This document shows positions 44,140 to 53,441 of a DNA stretch of 64,000 bases, piece after piece. This stretch comes from Shouchella xiaoxiensis (lineage in GTDB: Bacteria > Bacillota > Bacilli > Bacillales > Bacillaceae_D), in contig NZ_JAFBCV010000012.1 of assembly GCF_016907895.1 (NCBI RefSeq), positions 62,001 to 126,000 of the forward strand. Direction: 5' to 3'. The number at the start of each line of letters is the position of its first letter. The stretch's first letter is position 1. A model generated the notes under the pieces. It saw nothing but the letters and a program-made list of their open reading frames with translations. It ran no database searches and was not told the origin of the DNA. A program made the translations under genes and the position numbers.

Positions 44140-45084
44140 ATGTTAAGTGTGCGTGGCTATCATCATGTGTCTGCTTATACGAGAAATGCCAGTGAAAATG
44201 CAACGTTTTATACCCAAGCTCTTGGCTTGACGTTAGTGAAAAAAACAGTTAATCAAGATAATCCATTTATGTACCATTTATTTTATGGGGATGAACAAGG
44301 AAATCCAGGCACGGAAATTACCTTTTTTGAATTGCCTCATGCTGCTAAAACGCATCGTGGTTCGGATGCAATAACGCTAACGACTTTTATCGTCGATTCC
44401 GTTGATGCTCTAACATTTTGGAAAACAAGGTTTGATAATTTACAAATAACTCATTCTGATATTCAAACTTTTAATGAATACTCCCTCTTGCGGTTTGAAG
44501 ATCAAGATGGTCAGAGGTTAGCGATGCTTTCAAAAGGGGACCACTCAGGAGAAACGTCGACATTAGAAGGCATCCCCCAATCCTATCGCATCAACCAGCT
44601 TGGACCCAATCAATTGACGGTATCAGATGTTGAACAGACAATCCCATTTCTAGTTTCTCATCTTGGTTTTAACCATAGTCTTACGGTAGACGGTGTAGCT
44701 GTCTTACATGCATCAGCAAATGATGAGGTGGAAATTTGGGTTGAACAGAACAGTCAAGCTCAAAAAGAAAGACCAGGTCGAGGCAGTGTTCACCACATTG
44801 CTTTCGCAGTAGCTGATTTAGATGAATTACAGCAGTGGAGTACTTATTTTACAGATGCAGGCTTTCAGCACTCTGGTGTAGTAAACAGACATTATTTCCA
44901 TTCGCTCTATATAAAAGACGGTAGTGGAATTGTTTACGAACTGGCAACCGAAGGGCCAGGCTTCACTATCGATGAAAAGCAAGATGTCCTTGGTCAACGG
45001 CTTTCATTACCACCATTTTTAGAATCAAAACGTACCGAGATTGAACAAAAACTTAAACCAGTTATTATTGGAGGGCAATTATGA
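44140..45084 (+). CDS. mhqO: Ring-cleaving VOC dioxygenase (MhqO-like)
   Basis: A 314-residue protein with two glyoxalase/VOC modules. Metal ligands are likely the histidines in GYHHVSAYTRN and in RGSVHHIAFAV together with the glutamate in GIVYELATEGPGF. The family covers MhqO/LinE-like extradiol-type enzymes that open quinone or catechol rings. It starts 13 bases after the MarR gene and overlaps the hydrolase gene by four bases, so the three genes are an operon. Confidence 0.87.
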   Translation: MLSVRGYHHVSAYTRNASENATFYTQALGLTLVKKTVNQDNPFMYHLFYGDEQGNPGTEITFFELPHAAKTHRGSDAITLTTFIVDSVDALTFWKTRFDNLQITHSDIQTFNEYSLLRFEDQDGQRLAMLSKGDHSGETSTLEGIPQSYRINQLGPNQLTVSDVEQTIPFLVSHLGFNHSLTVDGVAVLHASANDEVEIWVEQNSQAQKERPGRGSVHHIAFAVADLDELQQWSTYFTDAGFQHSGVVNRHYFHSLYIKDGSGIVYELATEGPGFTIDEKQDVLGQRLSLPPFLESKRTEIEQKLKPVIIGGQL

Positions 45085-45701
45085 CAAATCACGTGCATGT
45101 TTATCAGAAAGGACAAGATGAAAACGGAATAACGTTTGTTTTATTACACGGGACGGGCGGAAATGAACGCGACCTTCTGCCAATTGCGCAGATGATTGAT
45201 CCAAGTGCAAATGTGTTAGGTGTAAGAGGAAACGTATTAGAAAACGGCATGCCTCGTTTTTTTAGACGGTTGGCTGAAGGCGTATTCGATAAAGAAGATT
45301 TAAAGAATAGAACGGACGAGCTTGATCAATTTTTGAAAGAAGCGGCAAAAGAATATGGATTTAACGGTGATAAAATGGTTGCGATCGGTTATTCAAACGG
45401 AGCAAACATTGCAGCAAACCTGCTTTATGAACATGGTAGTGTTCTAAATGGTGCTATGTTGTTTCACGCAATGGTTCCCCAAGAAAAGAGTGCATTACCA
45501 GCTTTGAATGAGACAGCTGTTTTTGTTGGGGCGGGAAAGCAAGATCAAATGATTCCTGCGCAAGAGACAGAAACGTTAGTAGCAGATTTAAAGCAGGCTG
45601 GCGCTACTGTAGAAGCGTTCTGGACTGACGGAGGACATCAGCTCGTCCGAGAAGAGATTGATGCCGCAAAGCAGTGGTACGAGAGTAAAGTGAACATTTA
45701 A
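45081..45701 (+). CDS. mhqD: Carboxylesterase / phospholipase family hydrolase (MhqD-like)
   Basis: A 206-residue alpha/beta hydrolase. The oxyanion region is VLLHGTGGNERDLLP, the nucleophile is S105 in AIGYSNGANIA, the acid is in GAGKQDQMIPAQ and the histidine in TDGGHQL. This matches MhqD of Bacillus, induced by quinones and by catechol-type compounds. The ATGA overlap with the upstream dioxygenase implies coupled translation. Confidence 0.87.
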   Translation: MTNHVHVYQKGQDENGITFVLLHGTGGNERDLLPIAQMIDPSANVLGVRGNVLENGMPRFFRRLAEGVFDKEDLKNRTDELDQFLKEAAKEYGFNGDKMVAIGYSNGANIAANLLYEHGSVLNGAMLFHAMVPQEKSALPALNETAVFVGAGKQDQMIPAQETETLVADLKQAGATVEAFWTDGGHQLVREEIDAAKQWYESKVNI

Positions 45702-45753
45702 TCGGTAGAGAAGGGTTGCGTCTGAGAAGATGCGATCCTTCTTTGTCGTTACA

Positions 45754-45791
45754 ATGTTTGTCTGGACAAACATCGTCGAAAGCGCTAGAAT
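45754..45791 (+). promoter_or_regulatory. Promoter with overlapping palindrome
   Basis: ATGTTTGTC and GACAAACAT (45754-45773) form a 20-bp perfect palindrome with TG at its centre. TGGACA at 45763-45768, inside it, is a good -35 box for TAGAAT at 45786-45791 with 17 bases between. The next gene begins about 40 bases downstream, so the palindrome looks like an operator. Confidence 0.7.
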
Positions 45792-45830
45792 GCAGAAAAA
45801 GGAAATGAAAAAGGGAGAGGTCGGTTGATT

Positions 45831-46529
45831 GTGGCAGAGAATATAAAAAAGCCAGGCTGGATCTATGCGCTCGCAGGGATTGTTTTTGTTGCTGTTATTA
45901 GCCTAGCGCTTTTAAGTGATCTTTGGTATCGCGTAGTCGTGTTGGCTTCGCTCGTTTCATTATTTGTTTATTTATATTTTGGCAATAGACGGATTGAAAA
46001 GCGATTGGAACAATTAAAGAAAGAACAACTTGTAGAAGAGATTGAAATAAATCATGAACAAGAAAAGACAAAAGAGCATGATTTAGAAGCGTTACGAGAA
46101 AAAGAATTTCAGCTTCAAAAACTTGATTTGGACCGCACGCAATTATTTGAAGAGCTTCTTAGTAAAACACAACTTCAAGAAATTGAAAAAAATCAAATTC
46201 GCGATCGGTTAGAGCAAACCGAATCAGAGACGTCGCGCGTTCGACAGGAATGGCTCAATGCCTCAAGTCGTTTAATGTCCGTTGTAAGAGGAACGAAAAA
46301 ATTATTTGTGAAAGAGTCCCCCATGAAAGAAATAGCGGCTTCGATGGATGAGGGTATACTGGAGTCAGGATCATTTGCCTCATTAAACAACGAAATACAG
46401 CGGTTGCTGCCACGTCTGTCAAAAGAGAGCAGCGATTCATTGGCGAAGTCGAATTATATTGATGAAGAAAATCAATTAACTCGTTCTGGCTACAAAGCGT
46501 TGTTACAGGCAAGTGAAGAAGACAAATAA
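45831..46529 (+). CDS. Membrane-anchored coiled-coil protein
   Basis: A 232-residue protein with two hydrophobic segments near the N-terminus (about 10-30 and 32-50) followed by a long cytosolic coiled coil (about 53-150, rich in Glu, Gln, Lys, Leu) and a less ordered C-terminal tail. No enzyme motif is present. The GTG at 45831 has GGAGAGG ten bases upstream; a TTG at 45825 is an alternative. Gene ends at a strong bidirectional terminator. Function unknown. Confidence 0.7.
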   Translation: MAENIKKPGWIYALAGIVFVAVISLALLSDLWYRVVVLASLVSLFVYLYFGNRRIEKRLEQLKKEQLVEEIEINHEQEKTKEHDLEALREKEFQLQKLDLDRTQLFEELLSKTQLQEIEKNQIRDRLEQTESETSRVRQEWLNASSRLMSVVRGTKKLFVKESPMKEIAASMDEGILESGSFASLNNEIQRLLPRLSKESSDSLAKSNYIDEENQLTRSGYKALLQASEEDK

Positions 46530-46533
46530 CATA

Positions 46534-46569
46534 AAAAAGAGTCAGGCCCCTAGGGACCTGACTCTTTTT
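46534..46569. terminator. Bidirectional terminator
   Basis: AAAAAGAGTCAGG and CCTGACTCTTTTT pair around a ten-base CCCCTAGGGA loop, which itself can pair. It lies between the coiled-coil gene and pepF. Confidence 0.92.
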
Positions 46570-46571
46570 AG

Positions 46572-48371
46572 CTAGCGATAACTTGTTTCTAAGTCTGAGA
46601 TTAGTGATCCAACATAAGCAACAGCGTCTTGAATTGTTTTTTTCTGCTCCATATCGACGCCTGCAAGCTTAAATAATTCAAGTGGTTCTTTTGTTCCACC
46701 ACTTTTCAGCATTTCTAACCATGAATCAAGAACAGGCTGTCCTTTTTCTTCATAAAGCGTATACGCTTTAGTGGCCGCTGTCAGGCCAGCAGAATACGTG
46801 TATGGGTAAAGGCCCATGTAATAATGAGGCTGTCTCATCCATGTGCGGCCAGCGCGCTCATCGATCTCAACGGCATCCCCCCAGAAGCCCGACAACACCT
46901 CTTGTTTGGTTTTTCGTAATAGTGTTGCTGTCAGTGGACGACCTTCTTCAGCCATAGTGTAAACGCGACGTTGAAATTCTCCTTCAAGTAGGTGAGTAAC
47001 AAAGTTGTGATAATACGTTCCAATAAATTGTAAGATAACCCAGCGCTTCATCCGTGGATCTTCGGTTGTTTTTAGTAAGTAGTTTCCGAGAAACAGTTCA
47101 TTCATTGTTGAAGGTGCTTCAATAAAATAGGTTGAAGGACGTGTTGCGTTTAATGGCTGGTTCGCATTTGCCAAGTAGAAATGACCAGCGTGCCCAAGTT
47201 CATGAGCTAGAATAAATGCTCCACGCATTGTATCTTTCCATGTCAATAAGATATATGGGTGGTATCCATAGGGGCTCGCACAAAACGCACCAGTGGCTTT
47301 TCCGATGTTGTCAGCACGATCAACCCAACGATCATCTTTTGCATGGTGCAACATTTGTGCATAATCATTGCCAAGTGGAGCTAATGCTTGAATGATCGTA
47401 TCAAACGCTTGATCGTATGTTGTTTCTGGTTCAAATTCCGGATCAAGTGGCGCTTTTAAATCGAAAAAGTTGAACGTATCTAAACCAAGTACTTCCTTTT
47501 TTAATTTGGCAAAGCGTTGCATATGCGGAGCGAGCTCGCTGTAAATCGTATCTAACTGATTATGATACATCGTTTTCGTTACTTTTTGCGGATGAAGCAG
47601 CATGCCTTCAACAGAGTCATAACCACGTAGTTTGGCAAGGGTAACTTGCTTTGTAACTTCTGTGGCATAGAGCTTTGCGTATGTATTTTCATACTGTTTT
47701 AATGTGTTATCAAATGTACTAAATGCATTTTTGCGTTCCTCTTTATTTGGTGAAAGCTCATACTGATCTTCAAACCGGGCAAAAGAAAGTGAATGATCTT
47801 CACCATCGGCACCTTTAAACGAAGGAAATGTCATATCAGCTGATTTACTAGCTGCATACGTCAATGATGGAGCATTTAGAACCGGTGTTAATGATGCAAG
47901 GACTTCCTCTGTTTCTGCCGATAACGCATAAGGTTTATCGCGCAAAAGTTGATCTAAGTAAGCGTTAAATTGATCAAGTTCGGGTAAATCTTGTTGGAAT
48001 TGTTCGATTAATGATATAGGAAGTGCCATTAACTCCGCTTCAATTTTTGCTAATTCTGCTTGAACAATGGCTTGAAGGGCATGGACACGACTTGCATTCG
48101 CTTGAGAATCAGAGTTGGTTCCGTCACTTGACAGAGAAAGAGAAGCATAAGTCATAACAGGGACGACTTTTTCCAGCAAGTTTTCACGAGCTTGCAAAAC
48201 ATTCAATAAATGTTCTGGTCGTTCGGCAACCTTTTCATTAAAAAGATGTAGTTTTTTTGCTTCTTGCTCCACTTCTTGCAACGCATTTTCCCATTCCATA
48301 ATTGAAGAAAATAAGTCAGTTAAATTCCATGTTTCATGGACGGCTACAGCCGTTCTTTTTGTTAATTCCAT
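46572..48371 (-). CDS. pepF: Oligoendopeptidase F (M3B)
   Basis: A 599-residue zinc metallopeptidase of the PepF family that cuts short peptides in the cytosol. The zinc site is HELGHAGHFY (HExxH). The PepF_N module lies before it. The ATG at 48371 has AGGAGG six bases upstream; an ATG two codons earlier lies on the ribosome site itself. It is monocistronic, with its own promoter at 48438-48410. Confidence 0.94.
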   Translation of the reverse strand: MELTKRTAVAVHETWNLTDLFSSIMEWENALQEVEQEAKKLHLFNEKVAERPEHLLNVLQARENLLEKVVPVMTYASLSLSSDGTNSDSQANASRVHALQAIVQAELAKIEAELMALPISLIEQFQQDLPELDQFNAYLDQLLRDKPYALSAETEEVLASLTPVLNAPSLTYAASKSADMTFPSFKGADGEDHSLSFARFEDQYELSPNKEERKNAFSTFDNTLKQYENTYAKLYATEVTKQVTLAKLRGYDSVEGMLLHPQKVTKTMYHNQLDTIYSELAPHMQRFAKLKKEVLGLDTFNFFDLKAPLDPEFEPETTYDQAFDTIIQALAPLGNDYAQMLHHAKDDRWVDRADNIGKATGAFCASPYGYHPYILLTWKDTMRGAFILAHELGHAGHFYLANANQPLNATRPSTYFIEAPSTMNELFLGNYLLKTTEDPRMKRWVILQFIGTYYHNFVTHLLEGEFQRRVYTMAEEGRPLTATLLRKTKQEVLSGFWGDAVEIDERAGRTWMRQPHYYMGLYPYTYSAGLTAATKAYTLYEEKGQPVLDSWLEMLKSGGTKEPLELFKLAGVDMEQKKTIQDAVAYVGSLISDLETSYR

Positions 48372-48409
48372 TTTCATCCTCCTACATTTCGTCTGTCGAA
48401 ATATCTCTT

Positions 48410-48438
48410 ATTATACACGATAAGAAAGGAGATGTGCA
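48410..48438 (-). promoter_or_regulatory. Promoter of pepF
   Basis: On the minus strand TGCACA (48438-48433) and a perfect TATAAT (48415-48410) with a TGTG just upstream of it are 17 bases apart. The rest of the divergent gap (48416-48549) holds no gene. Confidence 0.7.
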
Positions 48439-48549
48439 GTATTTTATCAGAATTTTTACTTATAATTTAAAACTAGCCAAGAGAACAACCATTCGCTAAA
48501 ATGGATGTAATAAAGATTAGAAGCGGATTGTATACGCTGAGGTGATGAC

Positions 48550-50814
48550 ATGTTTAAGAAAACACTAAAACAAGTGTTAAAGGAACTTCGAACGGATAAT
48601 CATATCGTTCATTGGGAAGAAATTGCGGCCGTGCAAGCTAGGACAATTCCTTTTCCGAACGATTTAGATGTAAGGTTATGCCATGCGTTACGTAAACGAG
48701 GAGTTAGCGAGCTCTATACACATCAAGCTGAAGCGCTAAAGCTGGCACGGGCAAAGAAAAATTTCGTTGCCGTTACCCCAACTGCTTCAGGAAAAACGAT
48801 GTGTTATAACTTACCAGTTGTTGAGCAAATTATGGCTGAGCCAACGAGTCGTGCGCTTTATATTTTTCCGACAAAAGCATTGGCGCAAGATCAAATGAGT
48901 GAGATACATGAGTTAATTGATGAATTAGGGATTGACCTTAAATGCCATACGTACGATGGCGATACGGCGCCACAAATTCGCACGACGGTTCGTAAAGCTG
49001 GTCATATCGTAATTACGAACCCTGATATGCTTCATTCGGCCATTCTTCCCCATCACACGAAATGGATTTCATTCTTTGAGAATTTACGCTATGTTGTCAT
49101 TGACGAACTGCATACATATCGAGGTGTGTTTGGTAGTCACGTCGCTAATGTCATAGCGCGATTAAGACGCCTTTGTGCTTACTACGGTGCAACTCCGCAA
49201 TTTATTTGCACATCGGCTACGATTGCTAACCCAAAAGAACTAGCAGAAGAATTAACAAACGGGTCGATTGAATTAATTGATCAAAATGGTGCGCCTAAAG
49301 GAAAAAAACACTTTATTTTTTATAATCCACCAATCGTAAATGAGCCATTACAAATTAGACAGAGTGCATTAAATAAGGCGCAAGAGCTCGCTGGATCATT
49401 TTTAAGTGAAGGCATCCAGACAATTGTATTTGCTAAAAGTAGAGTTCGGGTAGAGCTTATTTTGAGCCGGTTGCAGCAGCGGATTAACAAAGGGGTGAAA
49501 GGTCACTCTATCCGCGGGTATCGAGGCGGCTATTTACCAAAGCAGCGAAGGGAAATTGAAACTGGATTAAGGAATGGCTCTATTCTTGGCGTTGTTTCGA
49601 CCAATGCACTTGAACTCGGAGTGGACATTGGCCAGCTCCAAGTCTGTGTGATGACTGGATACCCAGGAACGATTGCTAGTGCTTGGCAACAAGCAGGAAG
49701 AGCAGGAAGAAGGCAGAATGAATCCGTCGTGGTTCTGGTTGCTTCAGCCAATCCGATTGATCAATATTTAATTAAACATCCTAAACATTTCTTTGAGAAG
49801 CCACCTGAAACGGCTCGACTGAATCCACATAATCTCGTAATCTACCTTGACCATTTAAAGTGCGCTGCATATGAACTGCCTTTTCAACAAGGCGATTCAT
49901 TTAACGGTGAAATCGTCGATGATTATTTGGAGTATTTAACAGATAAACAGGTTGTTCATTTTAACGGGAGTAAGTGGTACTGGATGAACGATGCGTTCCC
50001 AGCACATGGAATTAGTTTAAGGTCGGCTTCACAAGAAAATGTGGTAATCATTGACCAATCAGAAGTCCCGAATCAGAAAGTCATTGGTGAAATGGATCGT
50101 TTCAGTGCGATGACGTTGCTTCATGACGAAGCCATTTATTTACATCAAGGAATCCAGTATCAAGTTGAATATTTGGATTGGGATGAAAAAAAGGCCTTTG
50201 TTCGTGAAGTTAGCGTTGAGTATTTTACAGATGCTAATTTAGCCGTATCGCTTCATGTTTTAGAAGAAGATTTATTAGATGAGCAGCACGAAGATTTATC
50301 ATTATCTTTTGGTGATGTTGCGGTAACTGGAAAAGCAACGTTATTTAAAAAAATAAAGCTATCTACGATGGAGAATATCGGTTCTGGACCAATTCATTTA
50401 CCTGAGGAAATCTTGCATACGAGCGCAATGTGGTTTACTTTTAAAGATTCATTTGCAATCGAGAGAGATTCGTTGGACCAAGTGTTAGCGGGTTTTGCTA
50501 GTTTGTTGCATCATGTTGCTCCGATCCACGTGATGTGTGATCGCAATGATCTCCATGTTGTCCCGCAATTAAAAGCAGATCACTCAGAGTTACCAACTAT
50601 TTTTGTCTATGATTCCTACCCAGGAGGCATCGGCTTAGCGAAAACCATTTATCAACAGATGCACCAAATTGTTGCTCATATGAAAGCTTTGCTAAAGTCA
50701 TGTGAATGTGTGGCTGGATGCCCGGCTTGTATTGGGCAAACATCCTCAGATTTTAACGTAAAAAAAGGCGTAAAGAAAGCACTCGATTTAGTAGATCATG
50801 AAAGTTACAGATAA
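48550..50814 (+). CDS. mrfA: MrfA (YprA) DNA helicase, mitomycin repair factor A
   Basis: A 754-residue SF2 helicase. Walker A is PTASGKT (G81, K82, T83), the DExH box is VIDELHTYRG near residue 184, and motif VI is QQAGRAGRRQ. The C-terminal DUF1998-type zinc site has four cysteines in SCECVAGCPACIG (C718, C720, C725, C728). MrfA and MrfB act together in a nucleotide excision pathway that removes mitomycin C adducts independent of UvrABC in Bacillus subtilis. The ATG at 48550 follows GAGGTGATG. It is followed by mrfB, as in Bacillus subtilis (yprA-yprB). Confidence 0.95.
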   Translation: MFKKTLKQVLKELRTDNHIVHWEEIAAVQARTIPFPNDLDVRLCHALRKRGVSELYTHQAEALKLARAKKNFVAVTPTASGKTMCYNLPVVEQIMAEPTSRALYIFPTKALAQDQMSEIHELIDELGIDLKCHTYDGDTAPQIRTTVRKAGHIVITNPDMLHSAILPHHTKWISFFENLRYVVIDELHTYRGVFGSHVANVIARLRRLCAYYGATPQFICTSATIANPKELAEELTNGSIELIDQNGAPKGKKHFIFYNPPIVNEPLQIRQSALNKAQELAGSFLSEGIQTIVFAKSRVRVELILSRLQQRINKGVKGHSIRGYRGGYLPKQRREIETGLRNGSILGVVSTNALELGVDIGQLQVCVMTGYPGTIASAWQQAGRAGRRQNESVVVLVASANPIDQYLIKHPKHFFEKPPETARLNPHNLVIYLDHLKCAAYELPFQQGDSFNGEIVDDYLEYLTDKQVVHFNGSKWYWMNDAFPAHGISLRSASQENVVIIDQSEVPNQKVIGEMDRFSAMTLLHDEAIYLHQGIQYQVEYLDWDEKKAFVREVSVEYFTDANLAVSLHVLEEDLLDEQHEDLSLSFGDVAVTGKATLFKKIKLSTMENIGSGPIHLPEEILHTSAMWFTFKDSFAIERDSLDQVLAGFASLLHHVAPIHVMCDRNDLHVVPQLKADHSELPTIFVYDSYPGGIGLAKTIYQQMHQIVAHMKALLKSCECVAGCPACIGQTSSDFNVKKGVKKALDLVDHESYR

Positions 50815-50852
50815 TTTCATTTACCGTATTGGTAGTAAGAAAGGGTTCACTC

Positions 50853-52064
50853 ATGTCAATTAAATCAAAATTAAAAAGACTTGAAGCTTATATACAAACG
50901 CCTGAGCCCGTAAACAGCAATTCGCAGCCAATCCCAAATAAACCATTTAATGAAGCGTGGTCCGAGATCGGAGCGAGTCCTTATACGTTTGATTCAATGA
51001 TTTGTTATATTAGAGAAAAACGCTATCCGTTAGATTCTCTATATGGAAAATCGACATTCAGAGACATGCAAGCCATGATTAATAGCTGGGATACGACAGG
51101 AGGAAATCACCCTTTATCAAAGAAAAATATCCCATCAACACAGCTTATTTTCTTTGATACTGAGACAACTGGGCTTAGCAGTGGCGCAGGCACACAGATG
51201 TTTTTAATTGGCTATGCTTTTTTTGCCGAGGATGAGGTTATCGTTAGGCAATTTCTCCTGCCATCACCTGAGGCTGAGCCTGCCTTGTTTTATTATTTTT
51301 TAACAGATGTCGGTCGGATGGATTACCTAGTTAGCTTTAATGGAAAGGCGTTTGATTGGCCTCGATTAAAAACGAGACATGCTTTGTTACGTGATACGGT
51401 ACCGACTTTGCCGAAGTTTGGTCACTTTGATTTGCTGCATGGCTCAAGGAGAGTGTGGAAACATACACTAAGTTCGTTTAAGCTTAGTGTTATTGAAGAA
51501 GAGAAACTAGGTGTTTATCGGGATGATGACACGCCGTCACATTTGGTTCCATTGCTTTATTTCGATTTTGTACGGGAAGGGGATCCTTCATTAATAAAAA
51601 GTGTGTTTATTCATCACGAGAAAGATCTTTTATCGCTAATGTCCCTTTATGCAACGTTGACAGAAGAAATCTTAAATCAAGAAACTACTGCAAGAGAGGG
51701 CGAGCGCTTTGAAGTTGGACGCTGGTATGAATCAGTGAATGCAGAGGAAGAAGCAATCCAAATTTATCGCGACTTGATTAAAGAACCTCATCCGCTGTCC
51801 GTTCAAGCAGCCTTTAACTTAGCCAAACTATTAAAAAAACAGCATGCTTATAATGAAGCACTTGTCCACTTTAAACATTGTTTAAAGAATGAATACAATT
51901 GCTTTGAATGTGCAACGGAATTAGCATTGATTAACGAGCGTTATCAAAACAACAGTGAACAGGCAAAAGTATTTGCATATCGAGCTTTGGAAGAGGCGGG
52001 GACTGAAAAAGAACGTTCGGCGGCAATAAAGCGAATTAACCGCCTAGAGAAGCGGAATAATTAA
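50853..52064 (+). CDS. mrfB: MrfB (YprB) exonuclease, mitomycin repair factor B
   Basis: A 403-residue protein with a DEDDh exonuclease (FFDTETTGLSS: D102, E104; later HHEKDLLSL) followed by TPR-like helices in the C-terminal third (about 300-390, with AAFNLAKLLKKQHAYNEALVHF). MrfB is the metal-dependent exonuclease partner of MrfA. The ATG at 50853 has AAGAAAGGG upstream; a longer in-frame GTG at 50829 is less likely. It begins 38 bases after mrfA. Confidence 0.93.
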   Translation: MSIKSKLKRLEAYIQTPEPVNSNSQPIPNKPFNEAWSEIGASPYTFDSMICYIREKRYPLDSLYGKSTFRDMQAMINSWDTTGGNHPLSKKNIPSTQLIFFDTETTGLSSGAGTQMFLIGYAFFAEDEVIVRQFLLPSPEAEPALFYYFLTDVGRMDYLVSFNGKAFDWPRLKTRHALLRDTVPTLPKFGHFDLLHGSRRVWKHTLSSFKLSVIEEEKLGVYRDDDTPSHLVPLLYFDFVREGDPSLIKSVFIHHEKDLLSLMSLYATLTEEILNQETTAREGERFEVGRWYESVNAEEEAIQIYRDLIKEPHPLSVQAAFNLAKLLKKQHAYNEALVHFKHCLKNEYNCFECATELALINERYQNNSEQAKVFAYRALEEAGTEKERSAAIKRINRLEKRNN

Positions 52065-52189
52065 TTCATTTCCCGGGGAAGCGCAGGAGTCGACTTTGTT
52101 CGTGGGCAATGCGCTAAGAATCGACCGATTTTGCTTCAAGCCTAGCGAATAAATCATGCATTTTTATAAAATTAGGTTTTTGAACTAGT

Positions 52190-52217
52190 ACACGAGCGTA
52201 GGGAAATACATAAGGTA
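52190..52217 (+). promoter_or_regulatory. Sigma-K-type promoter of cotD
   Basis: ACAC (52190-52193) and CATAAGGTA (52209-52217) are 15 bases apart, matching the sigma-K pattern mACm / CATAnnnTA. CotD is a late spore-coat gene controlled by sigma-K and GerE in Bacillus subtilis. It supports starting translation at 52254, downstream of the promoter. The preceding gap from 52065 holds no gene. Confidence 0.7.
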
Positions 52218-52253
52218 TTAATGACTCAAAATCAAAAGGAGGACTTTAACCTT

Positions 52254-52745
52254 ATGTTTAATAAAAGACCAAACCATTGTTGCCCACCCCCACGTCCAAT
52301 GTGTAACCCATGTGAAGGAATGCAGCATCCAAGCATGACGTTACCAACTTGTTCACAAGAATTACCTGCTGTTGTGCATCCAACAATGCACAATGTCGTA
52401 GAAAGCACGCAAGAGTATATCGTGCCAGAGATTCACCCAAGTCACACAACACATGTTAAGAATCATGTGTACAAACACATTCATCACTACCCACATTCAG
52501 ATAGCGTAACTGAAAACGTGAAGAATGAGCAGTATTGTGAAAAACCAATGATGAACAACAATTGGATGGCCAATAACATGGCTCCAACGAACAACATGGC
52601 ACCTTCTAACATGAAACCATCAAATGTATCACCGGCAAACATGAAGCCTTCCAATATGGCTCAGTCCAACATGAAGCCTTCAAATGTTTCTCCAGCAAAC
52701 ATGAAGCCGTCAAATGTATCACCATACAGTGGCTTTAAAAAATAA
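52254..52745 (+). CDS. cotD: Spore coat protein CotD with C-terminal repeats
   Basis: A 163-residue protein rich in Cys, His, Pro, Asn and Met. The N-terminus NKRPNHCCPPPRP, the VVHPT motif and the His-rich core IVPEIHPSHTTHVKNHVYKH resemble Bacillus CotD. The C-terminus is made of about nine short repeats based on NMKPSN and NVSPA, absent from the short Bacillus subtilis protein. AAAGGAGG lies eleven bases upstream of the ATG. The neighbour order mrfB-cotD-ypsA is that of Bacillus subtilis. Confidence 0.85.
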   Translation: MFNKRPNHCCPPPRPMCNPCEGMQHPSMTLPTCSQELPAVVHPTMHNVVESTQEYIVPEIHPSHTTHVKNHVYKHIHHYPHSDSVTENVKNEQYCEKPMMNNNWMANNMAPTNNMAPSNMKPSNVSPANMKPSNMAQSNMKPSNVSPANMKPSNVSPYSGFKK

Positions 52746-52800
52746 TATAGCGTGAGCGGGCGAATACCATTTGCCTGCTCCTCTTATTAAGGAGAATTAG

Positions 52801-53340
52801 ATGCAGTCATTATTAGTAACAGGATACAAAGCTCATGAATTAGGCGTGTTTAGTGAAAAACATGTAGGGATTTCATGGATAAAAAAAACGCTTGAAAAGC
52901 GAATTCGGTCTTATGTCGAGGAAGGTCTAGAATGGGTTGTAACAAGTGGACAAACTGGCGTTGAGCAATGGGCAATAGACGTTGTTATCTCAATGCGTGA
53001 ATCAGAGTATCCAGAGCTTCGATTAGCCGTTTTGCCCCCTTTTGAACAGCAAGAAGCGAATTGGAAAGATGAGACGAAAGCATTATACATAGAGCGATTG
53101 GCTAAAGCAGACTTTGTTCAATGCATTTCTAAAAGACCTTACGAAAATCCCAATCAATTAAAGCAAAAAAACGAGTATCTTGTGCAAAAAACGGATGCTA
53201 TGCTTGTATTGTATGATGATTTAATGGAGGGATCACCGCTTTTTTATATCCGCGCTGCACAAGTTCAGAACAAACCAATCGTCTTTATCTCTCCTGATGA
53301 GGTAGAAGAAATCGGTCGTGAAGAAGAAAATGAATTTTAA
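52801..53340 (+). CDS. ypsA: YpsA (SLOG/TerD-like DUF1273 protein)
   Basis: A 179-residue cytosolic protein with the SLOG-domain pattern: SLLVTGYKAHELG at the start, WVVTSGQTGVEQWAIDVV and the C-terminal LVLYDDLMEGSPLFYI. YpsA has roles in cell division and oxidative stress in Firmicutes, and sits upstream of gpsB in Bacillus. AAGGAG lies in front of the ATG. It is separated from gpsB by about 100 bases with a promoter. Confidence 0.9.
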   Translation: MQSLLVTGYKAHELGVFSEKHVGISWIKKTLEKRIRSYVEEGLEWVVTSGQTGVEQWAIDVVISMRESEYPELRLAVLPPFEQQEANWKDETKALYIERLAKADFVQCISKRPYENPNQLKQKNEYLVQKTDAMLVLYDDLMEGSPLFYIRAAQVQNKPIVFISPDEVEEIGREEENEF

Positions 53341-53387
53341 ACCTTTGTAAAAATAATGAAAGCCTAGGGTATAAATTGACTTTAGCG

Positions 53388-53416
53388 TTAACTTTTGAAA
53401 AAATAGAGTGTAACAT
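53388..53416 (+). promoter_or_regulatory. Promoter of gpsB
   Basis: TTAACT (53388-53393) and TAACAT (53411-53416) are 17 bases apart, between ypsA and gpsB. The first matches TTGACA at four positions. Confidence 0.5.
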
Positions 53417-53441
53417 GGAATAGAACATGAGGTGACCTTAG

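Noticed and set aside
52560-52740. Direct repeats that could suggest a CRISPR or minisatellite
   Set aside because: The repeats are in frame within cotD, of short unit and translate to NMKPSN/NVSPA; there are no unique spacers.
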